A stretch of 52,058 nucleotides of DNA, from contig PYIY01000117.1 of assembly GCA_003635195.1 (NCBI GenBank), positions 1 through 52,058 of the forward strand. Reading direction: 5' to 3'. This document shows positions 16,838 to 25,574 of this stretch, one piece after another. The first letter of the stretch is position 1. Each line of letters opens with the position of its first letter. Under the pieces are notes generated by a model. It searched no databases. It was given only the letters and a program-made list of their open reading frames with translations, and was not told the origin of the DNA. Source of the DNA: Candidatus Poribacteria bacterium (GTDB lineage Bacteria; Poribacteria; WGA-4E; WGA-3G). The position numbers and the translations under genes were made by a program.

Positions 16838-17451
16838 TACTGTTATCAGAAAAGCCAGAGTTCATTTCTACAAACCGATACAAATTGCGGAAATACTTCG
16901 TAGAGATAGAATCGAAAAAGATATTGACCTTGGCGATTTAGAAACTTATCGAACACCTTCAAGAAAATGGCGAGACAAAATTTCTCTCAGGTTTATCGGA
17001 CGGATCTCTACATCAAGTGCAAGGTATCAAGACGACCTTTAGGGTAGGTGTCACCAACGCAGCAGACAGAGGTCTTGATATGTGGGCTAACTTTGGAGTA
17101 GCCATTCAGATAAAGCACATATCTCTAACACCTACAACAATCGAGGACATAAGTAGTGCTATTTCAGCAGATCGGATAATTATCGTTTGTAAGGAATCTG
17201 AGAAAGATGTTCTTGTATCTGTTCTAAAACAATTTGGCAGTGCCAGTCGAATTCAGAGCGTGATAACCGAGGATGAACTTGAGGAATGGTACGAAAAAGC
17301 ATTGCGCGGACAGTCATCTGAGTTAATTGGTGATAAAATATTGCAAAAACTCGCAAATGAGATAAAAGTTGAGTTTCCGTCAACCACCTCAGAATTTGAT
17401 GAATTCTTCAAAGAACGTGGCTACAATCGTTTATCATCTGTTGATTTTTGA
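16806..17451 (+). pseudogene. HaeII-like restriction endonuclease, internally deleted and frameshifted
   Basis: Two overlapping frames encode two ends of one nuclease. Frame 1 (16806-17042) has YKPIQIAEILRRDR and SRKWRD...STSSARYQDDL, then a stop. Frame 2 (from 17017) has RGLDMWANFGVAIQIKH, SADRIIIVCK and ITEDELEEWYEKALRG. Both resemble the RE_HaeII family as I recall it. Together they give about 220 residues against about 350 for HaeII, so roughly 130 central residues are missing as well as a frame change near 17038. The adjacent C5 methyltransferase is intact, so the system looks nuclease-dead with a surviving methylase. Assignment to HaeII is from memory of family motifs. Confidence 0.65.
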
Positions 17452-17487
17452 TAACCTCAGATTCGGTAATTAGGAAGTTTGAATACA

Positions 17488-18462
17488 ATGAAATCAAAAT
17501 CCAGTAAAGCGTTCCTTGTTTCAGTTCTATTGCATCTCGGCGTCGGGGTACTTGGACTTTTCTATTGGTTTAGTACGGCTCCGATGCGAGAAGTGTCGAG
17601 CATTAATGCCTTGTTTGTTCGGGAAGAGAAACCAAAAGTCAGACGCGTAACGCCGCCGAAACGTGCGCAAATTGTGCAGAATAGGACACGCGATGTGAGT
17701 CAGCAACGCCTGAAAATCCTGACGAGTAACGCGCCTGTCAGTAGTCGTGGGGTGGTTTCCGCAGCGGACCCCGCGCCCTTTCAGCAGTTTGATAGCAACG
17801 ACGTGGCCGAACCCATTGGACCCACTGCAACCTCCGTCGAATTTGACAATGTACCCCGTGTGCAAAAAGTAATTGAACGTCCCTTTGTCAAACAGGAAAA
17901 AACCGAAACCCGTTATAAAAGCAGGTTAGTAAAGTTCATTGAAGCACAAGAGGGCCCCCAGCGGATTATTTACTGCGTGGACCTGTCTACGAGTATGCAA
18001 AACCTCCCGCCACATAAACTCAAGAAGATTATAGACCTTATGCGGGACTCGCTCACCTTCCTTGAACCACAAGACAGTTTCAATATTGTTGCCTTTAGCA
18101 CGGAGTTAGTCGTTTACCGAGAAAACTTTGTTTCAGTAACCGATGAAACAGTTGCCGCGTCGTCAAATTATCTCGCCGATATCCAATCCGAAATCCACAC
18201 AAAAGGGACTGACCACGATATGCTAACGGCATTGACAGAAATCGCTAAAACGGGTCCCACCCTCGTTGTCCTTTTCAGTGATGGCATCCCTACCACGATT
18301 GAGGGACCGGACCTCACGCTTATTGGTCAACACGCTACAGGCAATGGACGCATTTTCGCTATGGGGATCGGGATGTCTCCTAATTTTCCAGGTGCGGTTA
18401 TGTTAAAACGTCTCGCCACGGTCAGTGAAGGAGATTTGTGGCTTGTTGATAGAGGTAGATAA
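17488..18462 (+). CDS. Membrane-anchored von Willebrand factor A (VWA) domain protein
   Basis: This 324-residue protein starts at ATG 17488 (the upstream TTG at 17479 is less likely). Residues 8-30 form a transmembrane helix. A basic/disordered stretch (about 45-150) precedes a VWA domain. The metal-ion-dependent adhesion site is complete: DLSTS at Asp165, the later TGTDHD-type Thr in KGTDHDMLT, and the VVLFSDGIPT Asp. VWA domains bind partner proteins through a bridging metal. It ends 12 bp before the SNF2 helicase gene, so the two are probably co-transcribed. The partner and process are not evident. Confidence 0.85.
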   Translation: MKSKSSKAFLVSVLLHLGVGVLGLFYWFSTAPMREVSSINALFVREEKPKVRRVTPPKRAQIVQNRTRDVSQQRLKILTSNAPVSSRGVVSAADPAPFQQFDSNDVAEPIGPTATSVEFDNVPRVQKVIERPFVKQEKTETRYKSRLVKFIEAQEGPQRIIYCVDLSTSMQNLPPHKLKKIIDLMRDSLTFLEPQDSFNIVAFSTELVVYRENFVSVTDETVAASSNYLADIQSEIHTKGTDHDMLTALTEIAKTGPTLVVLFSDGIPTTIEGPDLTLIGQHATGNGRIFAMGIGMSPNFPGAVMLKRLATVSEGDLWLVDRGR

Positions 18463-18474
18463 GGGGAAAACTGC

Positions 18475-20259
18475 ATGCATCAAACCAGCCTCACGCGTGC
18501 TGAAGAGATTGCTGAAGGGTTGTATCCACATCAAATAGAAGGCATCGCTTTTCTGGTCGGTCGTCGTCGCGCGCTCCTTGCAGACGATATGGGTCTCGGC
18601 AAAACCCGTCAGTCTGTTCTCGCTATGGTTGAAGCGGAAGCAGAGGGTCCTTATCTGGTGATCTGTCCTGCCTCCGTCAAACGGAATTGGTCTCGCGAGA
18701 TTCAACTTGTTCTTCCGACAGCCGAACCTGCCATCGTTGGTCCCACACCGCTCCCGCCAAATGATTTCCAAGACTGGGTTATCATCAACTATGAGATTCT
18801 CGGTAAGCATCTGGAAGAGTTGCTCGCGTTTGAATGGAAAGGTGTTGTTTTTGACGAGGCACATTACCTGAAAAATCATCAGAGCCAACGCAGTCGGAAC
18901 GCTGCTAAACTGGTGAAGGCGATTCAGCATGAACCGATAGTCCATGCGTTGACCGGTACCCCGATGACGAACCGTCCTCGTGACCTTTTCCCACTTTTGC
19001 GATTGATGAATCATCCGCTTGGTAAGAGTTTCCTTAGCTTCGCCAAGCGTTATTGTGATGCGTATCAAGGGGATTTTGGATTGGTGGCAGACGGTGCAAG
19101 CAATATTGAAGAGTTAACCGTGCAGCTACACGGTGTCATGCTGCGACGCACCAAAAATGAGGTCTTAGATCTCCCCCCGAAAGTGCGAACATGGTTAGAC
19201 GTTGAACTCCATCCGTACGCGATTCAGCACTTCAATAATGCTGTTCGTGAATTCTTAACTAAATTTGATGCCCCTGAATCTATTGATACAGTTGAAGAGG
19301 AACCAGAGAATTCGGAACGGCGGCGAGCGGTTGGTAGGTTAACGACTGCACGTCGAAAACTTGCTTTTGCTAAGTGCCGACATACTATCAAATTTGTCGA
19401 AGACGCATTGGAACAGGGTGAAAAGGTGATCCTTTTTACAACTTTCCTCAACACGTTGGAGCGTTTTCACAAACATTTCGGTGACCGCGCTGTTTTCGTC
19501 TTTGGAGAAGTCCCTGCAGAAGAGCGACAGAACCGGGTTGACCGGTTTCAAAACGATGAAAGCGTTAGACTCTTCATTGCGAATATGCACGTCGCAGGGG
19601 TGGGCATCAATTTAACTGCTGGACGGCAGGTCGTTTTTAACGACTTGGATTGGGTACCGGCGAATCACTGGCAGGCGGAGGACCGCGCCTATCGTATTGG
19701 ACAAACGGGAACTGTTAACGTCACCTATATGATCGCGCGTGGTACGGTAGATGAATTCGTCAAGACCGTGTTGGAGACGAAAGCTGCGTTGATGGATTCC
19801 CTTGTTGAAGGCAGACTACTGGTGCCTGGTGAAGACGGCGCGCTGGAACCCGATGTCCTCAGCGAGCTCAAGCGAATGATGAATGCGCTCTCCGTACATA
19901 CCGCTGATGTTGACGCATCGGAGCTGCTGGGTGTGCTTCAAAAGGCAAGTGATGCGTACCTTGAAGAGAATGCCTCAGATCTCCGCGAAGCGACGCGTGC
20001 GCAGCTGCGTCCGTATTCCGAAGAAGCCATCCGCACTTTAGCCCAAGTTCTCGCTGGTCCCGAACGGCGTATCTATCATGCTGAAAGTTCGTCCGCGCAA
20101 GGTAAGTTCTATACGCTGGAGGTTGTCGGTGTAGATATAACGTGCGATTGTCTGGGCTTCACGCACCGTGGCAGTTGTCGACATGTCCGCCCACTGAAAT
20201 CTGCTCTTGTCGCTGGGGAACCACTGCCGAAAGGGTATAAAGAAGTTACAGCGGGTTAA
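18475..20259 (+). CDS. SNF2-family DNA-dependent ATPase with SWIM zinc finger
   Basis: This 594-residue protein is a superfamily-2 DNA translocase. Motif I is LLADDMGLGKT (residues 34-44), motif II is VVFDEAHYLKN (near 124), motif III is LTGTPMTNRP, and the C-terminal RecA domain has GVGINLTAGRQVVFNDLDWVPANHWQAEDRAYRIGQ (quoted as separate elements: GVGINL, DLDW and RAYRIGQ). A C-terminal SWIM finger (CDCLGF...GSCRH, near 565-580) would bind DNA or protein. The bacterial relatives resemble SMARCAL1/HepA. ATG follows AAGGGGAAAA. It follows a VWA gene by 12 bp. Roles in chromosome or defence contexts are both plausible. Confidence 0.92.
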   Translation: MHQTSLTRAEEIAEGLYPHQIEGIAFLVGRRRALLADDMGLGKTRQSVLAMVEAEAEGPYLVICPASVKRNWSREIQLVLPTAEPAIVGPTPLPPNDFQDWVIINYEILGKHLEELLAFEWKGVVFDEAHYLKNHQSQRSRNAAKLVKAIQHEPIVHALTGTPMTNRPRDLFPLLRLMNHPLGKSFLSFAKRYCDAYQGDFGLVADGASNIEELTVQLHGVMLRRTKNEVLDLPPKVRTWLDVELHPYAIQHFNNAVREFLTKFDAPESIDTVEEEPENSERRRAVGRLTTARRKLAFAKCRHTIKFVEDALEQGEKVILFTTFLNTLERFHKHFGDRAVFVFGEVPAEERQNRVDRFQNDESVRLFIANMHVAGVGINLTAGRQVVFNDLDWVPANHWQAEDRAYRIGQTGTVNVTYMIARGTVDEFVKTVLETKAALMDSLVEGRLLVPGEDGALEPDVLSELKRMMNALSVHTADVDASELLGVLQKASDAYLEENASDLREATRAQLRPYSEEAIRTLAQVLAGPERRIYHAESSSAQGKFYTLEVVGVDITCDCLGFTHRGSCRHVRPLKSALVAGEPLPKGYKEVTAG

Positions 20260-20296
20260 GCGATTTGGTGTCTCTCAGTAGCATATACGACTATAG

Positions 20297-23200
20297 TTAC
20301 GCTGGCGGCAGTGTATATAGTCCCCATCGTACCCTTACAATTTCACCCATATCTACGAGACGCTTGAGTTCATTTTTTACTGCTTTTGGATGCCCTTCAA
20401 TAGCTGCAACGAGTTCCGCTGTTCTCTTCTCACCATCAGCAAGGAGCGCGAGAATCTGCTGTCGAAAAGGCACACGCAATGGAGCCCCACCTCTAAATTC
20501 TCTCAAGATTCGGTTCGCCTGCCTTGAGGAGCATCCCAAGACCCGTTCTACTTTTTCTCTGCTGGATTCTGCAGTTAATTTGTCACGTTCTGCTTCAAAA
20601 CGCTCGCGCGTGGCAATCATCTCAGGCAGTTTATGGAGGCCGCCGGCAATCTCAAAATCTTCCCAGTCAAAAAGGAGCGTTTCGGGTCTGTCAGTGACAT
20701 CGGGTATTGCCAAGCTTGAGATGAGTACAACTGTCTTGTCTACCCAGCAGTCCAATCCAGTGCGTTGGATAGTTCGTGTGAGTACGCGAACAACGCCCTG
20801 TTCATAAACATCTTGGATTCGTTCGTCTTTACAACGCCCTGTCTCCACCTCTTCCTCATAAGAGAGGGGTTCCTCGTCATCGCCAAACAAAATCTGGGCG
20901 CGCCGCCAAACGAGGGTTGGCAACCATTGTGGTGTTCCGATAATCCAAATGACTTGCGTCTTTTTAAAATCGGCACTGCGTCCATCCACATTATTGAAAT
21001 TTGTCACGAAAGAGACGTTCTCTTTTTGTGCGATATCGTCCAACCGAGAAATAATGGGTTTATAGGTGATAATTGCATGTTTAACGTCTGGGTCCCTCTC
21101 AATTTCTGAGCGGATACCTGCAAAAAAGCGTTGTCCTGTTTTAGAGATACCGATAACATCGGCGTTGTTATTGTATCCTAAAATTGTTTGTTTAGGATAA
21201 ACGCCTGTGCGAATCTGAAAGACTTGATTTCCGGGTATCCAGGATGCTGATTCAGAGCGACGCACCTTAATGTCCTCATGCGGAAATGCTCTACGGACGT
21301 GTTGCTCAGATAGGGTTACCGACATTAGTAGAAGACGTTTGACGCTCGGATGGGGGATAGGTGGCACCCAGAACCGTAGCACGTCACGCCCCCATCGTAT
21401 TGGTGCGTCGGCATCTCGCGAGTAATGCGCAAAGAAACGCTTGAGCTGATGCCAGTATGTCCAGTTTGGATCTGGACAGGCTGTCGGAAATTCCTGAATA
21501 CTTTCCACGGTCTCTGTGTTTAAGATGCCCAAATTGATGGCTTGCGCCATCGACATCATGATTTTCATATCCTCATTGATTGCAAAGCAGGAGAGTTGAA
21601 AAAATGGTATTCCCTTGATCTTGAGTTTATCTGCTGTATTATCATCCAAAGGTATGGAAGCAGCAATCCCGTTTTCAAACTCAATGGCAAAGCGTGCCAA
21701 TAGCTCTCCAGTTTCAGGATCAACAGTCCTGTGCTCGACTACCCGGCCTCGTACACTCACTTGACACATCTGACTGATGAGTGCTTCTTCCTGCCATTCA
21801 AAAGATTTTATCACCGCGCGGATTCGTTTGACGGCATCGGCATGTGGTATGTCTGCGATTTCTATTGCATGCTGTAAAGCTTTGGCAAAGTTTCCTAAGG
21901 CATATCCCTGCCAGCGGACACTCCATTCCTCCAACAGTTCCTTCGGTAGTTTGCATTCAACGAACAGTTTATGCGCTTGTATCCTACCGATGATACCAAG
22001 TCTCTCTGTCTCATCCACCTGCTGAAAAATTTCTTCAACCAATTCAGCGTATTGTGGATTGAAAAATAGTTCGGGAATCGTCAAGATCTGTGCTTTGGTG
22101 CGTTGCAATGCTGCGGGTTGTGCTAAATATCCGCGTTGCTGGCACTCGGTATAGACTGGGCAGTGTGGGCAGATACTCTCACTCGGATTTCCGCCTTTTC
22201 TCTCCAGTGCTTCGCATCGTTCTGGATCTTCACAGACGTTGCCTCGTTGAAACGGCGTTGCCATCCGCACGTCAACAGGTATCTCTTTTACTTGTTCCCA
22301 TTGGTGCATCCGAGTCTTCCAGCGTACGAATGATGATAGATTTTGATTTTGATAGTGTTCCTCTGCTTTTTCTGCTAAGTTGACACCTGGTACGTTTACA
22401 CAAGTTGCGCCACCCTCAAGGAGATACGACGCTGCTTCTCGGTTTCCGCTGTCCGTTTTGGTAACAAGTGCGAGTACACGAGCAGTTCTATCGAAAATAC
22501 GCTGTGTTTGAACAGCATTGTTTTCGGGTGTTTGATAACGCGCTTGAATGTATTCGGGTTTGTGTAGTACCACAGGTGGGCGTTTCACTCCCAAAGGGCT
22601 CAATTTCCCATCTCGCACGGCGCGCATTTCATCAGACACAAATATTCCGGTACCGGGTGTTGGTGGTAGAATGCCGGTATCATCCCAGACCTCTGTAATT
22701 GGCGTGGCTTCCGTGGGAAGTTTGATAGTAGGCGTAGATGCGCGGACCCACACGATGTTGTCGTTCTCCCACAGTAGGACATCTTCATCCGCGACGGAAC
22801 TATCGGGTTGCCCCCAATGATGGAAACCGTTTTCTTGTCGGACATAAGAAAAACCACGCTTCACAAACGCCTCTTTCGCAAGATCAAGGTTATTTGAACC
22901 GAGAGAGCGTGGGACATCGGCAATAATCTGATCCGGCTCTATATCATGAGGCATAGGTTGGTGAAGTTCAGCTCGGAGGGCATTAATAGGTGCGAAAAGT
23001 ACCTCTTTGGCAACCATAGGTGGATCTACGAGATTCCCAAGGAGTATTTCGTAGCGTGCATCCCACTGGGTATATCCATTTTCTCCCAAAATTTCAAGAT
23101 AGGTGTCGCGTTGATGTGGATTTTCTGGGGTCGGGGTGTGTTTATAGATATACTGCTTCTCGCTCTCAGTATCTGGGTGGAGATATTCAGGTACCCTGCA

Positions 23201-23683
23201 AGAAAAGCGTAATCCGCCGGACTTTGAGAGCGTCAACAGGGGGTTGGGGCCTGTATTAATAAGTGCGTCAACACAGGTAAGAACGGCATCTGGTGCGGCA
23301 CATAAGGCTTCATATTTGAAATTGAAGTCGTGCCATCGCGCGCCATACTGCTCAGATGAGATACCCGTATACACTTGAACTCCGTATGATACGTGCCATC
23401 GCCTGACTCCCCAGTCTTGTGCCCTTTGCCGTCTTGAGAACCGTTTACCTCCAAAATTCCGCGGGCCGCGATCGTTATCGGGGCCGCGTCCGTTCGGCAT
23501 AAATGAGATGTTCGCCTGCTCCAAGGCAGCAAGTAGGACTGGGTATCTCTGCGCACAATAGACTGTAATCTGGTATGGATAACTCCCGGTATTGTATAAC
23601 GAAGGCATTACCACTGTCTTCCGCTGTCGAAGCGGTTTCTCGTGCCGTTCATGGCAACGTTCAATAATATTTTTTAAATTCAT
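20297..23683 (-). CDS. Large helicase-like protein with Cys cluster and winged-helix end
   Basis: This 1128-residue protein does not match a named family I can confirm. A middle region resembles XPD/DinG-type superfamily-2 helicases: VLALVTKTDSGNREA (404-418) sits where a Walker A loop should be but lacks GK(S/T). Five Cys at 484-514 (VCEDPERC and CPHCPVYTEC) look like an iron-sulfur or zinc site. LLLMSVTLSE and VIWIIGTPQWLP occur later, resembling second-domain motifs. The end (1055-1128) is helix-turn-helix like (REKVERVLGCSSRQANRIL) followed by a winged helix. N-terminal residues 150-245 (SGGLRFSCRVPEYLHP, EILLGNLVDPP) may be primase-like. It is convergent with the SNF2 gene 37 bp away and is preceded by AT-rich DNA. 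Confidence 0.55.
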   Translation of the reverse strand: MNLKNIIERCHERHEKPLRQRKTVVMPSLYNTGSYPYQITVYCAQRYPVLLAALEQANISFMPNGRGPDNDRGPRNFGGKRFSRRQRAQDWGVRRWHVSYGVQVYTGISSEQYGARWHDFNFKYEALCAAPDAVLTCVDALINTGPNPLLTLSKSGGLRFSCRVPEYLHPDTESEKQYIYKHTPTPENPHQRDTYLEILGENGYTQWDARYEILLGNLVDPPMVAKEVLFAPINALRAELHQPMPHDIEPDQIIADVPRSLGSNNLDLAKEAFVKRGFSYVRQENGFHHWGQPDSSVADEDVLLWENDNIVWVRASTPTIKLPTEATPITEVWDDTGILPPTPGTGIFVSDEMRAVRDGKLSPLGVKRPPVVLHKPEYIQARYQTPENNAVQTQRIFDRTARVLALVTKTDSGNREAASYLLEGGATCVNVPGVNLAEKAEEHYQNQNLSSFVRWKTRMHQWEQVKEIPVDVRMATPFQRGNVCEDPERCEALERKGGNPSESICPHCPVYTECQQRGYLAQPAALQRTKAQILTIPELFFNPQYAELVEEIFQQVDETERLGIIGRIQAHKLFVECKLPKELLEEWSVRWQGYALGNFAKALQHAIEIADIPHADAVKRIRAVIKSFEWQEEALISQMCQVSVRGRVVEHRTVDPETGELLARFAIEFENGIAASIPLDDNTADKLKIKGIPFFQLSCFAINEDMKIMMSMAQAINLGILNTETVESIQEFPTACPDPNWTYWHQLKRFFAHYSRDADAPIRWGRDVLRFWVPPIPHPSVKRLLLMSVTLSEQHVRRAFPHEDIKVRRSESASWIPGNQVFQIRTGVYPKQTILGYNNNADVIGISKTGQRFFAGIRSEIERDPDVKHAIITYKPIISRLDDIAQKENVSFVTNFNNVDGRSADFKKTQVIWIIGTPQWLPTLVWRRAQILFGDDEEPLSYEEEVETGRCKDERIQDVYEQGVVRVLTRTIQRTGLDCWVDKTVVLISSLAIPDVTDRPETLLFDWEDFEIAGGLHKLPEMIATRERFEAERDKLTAESSREKVERVLGCSSRQANRILREFRGGAPLRVPFRQQILALLADGEKRTAELVAAIEGHPKAVKNELKRLVDMGEIVRVRWGLYTLPPA

Positions 23684-24048
23684 AAGGAAAAATACGGATA
23701 TGAAAACCTGGGGTTTTGCCAGATCCCGGCTTTCTGTTTAATATAACATAATATAATATAGCACAACAAAATTAATAATATATATTAACACAAATTTTTC
23801 CTTCAGTCAAGTTTTTTAGGCTAAGAAAAGTCAATAATAACAAGGTTTTTTTTGAGGTAACCACAACAGGACATAATTGTTAAATTATTTAGAAAAACAT
23901 AGCAAATTGGCTTGATATTACCTTTGGATATTTAACTATAAGTTATATCACGAAGAGAGTATATGACCGCAAGATTGTACGCCATCCAACAAAGTTGGAC
24001 AAATTCTGCTGCTAAACAGCAGTATTCATTTCAGGAGATTCTGGGACA
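23684..24048. other. AT-rich intergenic region, no gene seen
   Basis: The stretch is rich in A and T, with runs such as ATATAACATAATATAATATA at 23740-23760, and probably contains promoters for the 1128-residue protein (minus strand). A 45-codon frame from 23963 has no recognisable content. Nothing else could be supported. Confidence 0.5.
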
Positions 24049-24344
24049 CATTTACGGCACCTGTCGGAACTTTCCAGCCCAACGGATATGGTCTGTTTGA
24101 TATGGCAGGCAATGTGTGGAAATGGTGTGCGGATTGGTATAGCGCAACTTACTATAGTGATGCCCAAGATATGGAACATCCACGTCGGAACCCGAAGGTT
24201 CCCGATACTGGTGATCGACGCGTTTTGCGGGGTGGAACACGGTATCGTAATGCCCACATGCTGCGCAACGCTGAACGCGTGAGCGATTTTCCAGTCAGTA
24301 GTCTGAATGTCGTCGGTTTTCGGTGTGCGATGGATGCGCCATAG
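24049..24344 (+). pseudogene. Formylglycine-generating enzyme / SUMF1-like C-terminal remnant
   Basis: The frame encodes the C-terminal part of a FGE-sulfatase (SUMF1) domain protein: TAPVGTFQPNGYGLFDMAGN, VWKWCADWY, RVLRGGTRYRN and VGFRCAMDAP, ending in TAG. The first two thirds are absent and no start codon or ribosome binding site serves it, so it is a fragment. In the full enzyme, the usual WEW(C/T) core makes the formylglycine of sulfatases or has other oxygenase-like roles. Two sulfatases lie in this window, so the remnant may mark a lost maturase or an unrelated FGE paralogue. Confidence 0.7.
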
Positions 24345-24353
24345 AGATGTTTG

Positions 24354-25187
24354 TCAGTAATTTTTGATGAATAATTCTTTCCCTCTTGCGGCACTTTCCT
24401 TCCGATAATTGTTCATTCCGTATTGTAGTGTCCATTCCTGAATCTCTGCAAAATCAAAGAGTTCCCTGATAACAGGTGAGTCGTCGTAGGTAATCAGCCA
24501 TTTGTGTGGACATTTCCTCATATTTTCGGCGAATCGTGTGTGATCAAAGGTGGCATGCAGCTCACCTCTCACTCCATATAGTTTCGACTCAGTTGCTTTC
24601 CAATAGGGTGGATCCAGAAATATGAACACATCTTCGCCGTCTTGGAAAAGTGCGTCCGTGTAATCTCCGTTTGTGATTTTGACCCCTGAAAGATAGGGTG
24701 AAATGTTTTTCACACGTTCAATCGACGACTCTGTGAAACGTTTCTCATAAGCGGCTTGTGAATATCCGCCAGAATCCACGACACCGGAAAAAGTAATGCG
24801 ATTGAGGACGAAGAAACGCACTGCGCGTTGAAACTCACAGAGCATGCCTCGGTTTTGATTTAGTTGATCTTTTGTCTGTGTTAGTTTTTCAAACAAAGCG
24901 CGTCCGTCTGTAGTAGTCGCGTGTGTATCTGTTAACGCTTCAACCAAATTTGGGTTATTGTCTCTTGTCTGTTTCCAGAAGCAGTAAAGGTCGTAGTTGA
25001 GGTCGTTGATCCAGTATGATTTGATCCGGTCTTGAAAGAGGTTTCGGATTGCAAAAAAGACAGAACCACCGCCGACGAAAGGCTCCCGAAATTCGGATAT
25101 ATTTACTGAAATAAGCGGCAGAATCTGTTTTAGTGCTCTGGATTTACCACCTGGGTATCGTAATGGGCTTTTCGCTAATTTAGGCAT
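24354..25187 (-). CDS. DNA adenine N6-methyltransferase, Dam/D12 class
   Basis: This 277-residue enzyme methylates adenine N6. It starts at ATG 25187 with PLRYPGGKSRALKQI (motif X/I-type N-terminus), then EPFVGGGSVFFAI (motif I), and FIFLDPPYWK (motif IV, DPPY, near residue 195). This alpha-class order matches the D12/Dam family of about 260-290 residues. No endonuclease is adjacent, and it ends in TGA only about 10 bp from the FGE remnant, in convergent orientation. It may be a solitary regulatory or phage-type methylase. Target sequence, often GATC, cannot be proved here. Confidence 0.93.
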   Translation of the reverse strand: MPKLAKSPLRYPGGKSRALKQILPLISVNISEFREPFVGGGSVFFAIRNLFQDRIKSYWINDLNYDLYCFWKQTRDNNPNLVEALTDTHATTTDGRALFEKLTQTKDQLNQNRGMLCEFQRAVRFFVLNRITFSGVVDSGGYSQAAYEKRFTESSIERVKNISPYLSGVKITNGDYTDALFQDGEDVFIFLDPPYWKATESKLYGVRGELHATFDHTRFAENMRKCPHKWLITYDDSPVIRELFDFAEIQEWTLQYGMNNYRKESAARGKELFIKNY

Positions 25188-25284
25188 GGTGACCGGTTAT
25201 CTATTTCAGAAATATAACTTCGCTGTAAATGTATAGCATACCTTCTTTTAATTTTCAACACTCATACCAGAAATAGATATATTA

Positions 25285-25447
25285 TATAGGACTTACGCAT
25301 TCCCTCTTAAAGTCCCCCTGATAAGGGGCGGTGAATGCCCATAAGGCATTCATACCGTTGATTCTTTAGGGGGTTTAAAGAACGAAAATTACCGCTTTTT
25401 GCGTCTAAACGTCCGATATTTACCCAATGTGCGAAGTCCTGTTATAT
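25285..25447. mobile_element. MITE-like palindromic element of about 150 bp
   Basis: Terminal inverted repeats GGACTTACGCA (left, 25289) and TGCGAAGTCC (right, ending 25439) are flanked on both sides by TTATATA, which could be a target-site duplication. The inside is also palindromic: CCCCCTGA...TTAGGGGG and GAATGCC-CATAA-GGCATTC. No coding capacity. A TGTGTAAGTCCTA word at about 33611 resembles the same end. Confidence 0.55.
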
Positions 25448-25507
25448 AAAGAGAGATTATTGCGAGAAATGATATTATATTCTAATTTCCCTACCCAAAT
25501 TTTCCGC

Positions 25508-25536
25508 TTGACTTCTGGCTGAAAATCTCATAAAAT
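25508..25536 (+). promoter_or_regulatory. Sigma70-type promoter for the second sulfatase
   Basis: TTGACT at 25508-25513 and TAAAAT at 25531-25536 are 17 nt apart, 38 bp before the sulfatase start. Confidence 0.6.
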
Positions 25537-25574
25537 GAGAACATCCAAATCTGAATAGAGAGGAAAATAGAGAT

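Noticed and set aside
16806..17042. Intact 78-residue gene after the C5 methylase
   Set aside because: It is the start of the truncated nuclease and stops where the family sequence would continue in another frame.
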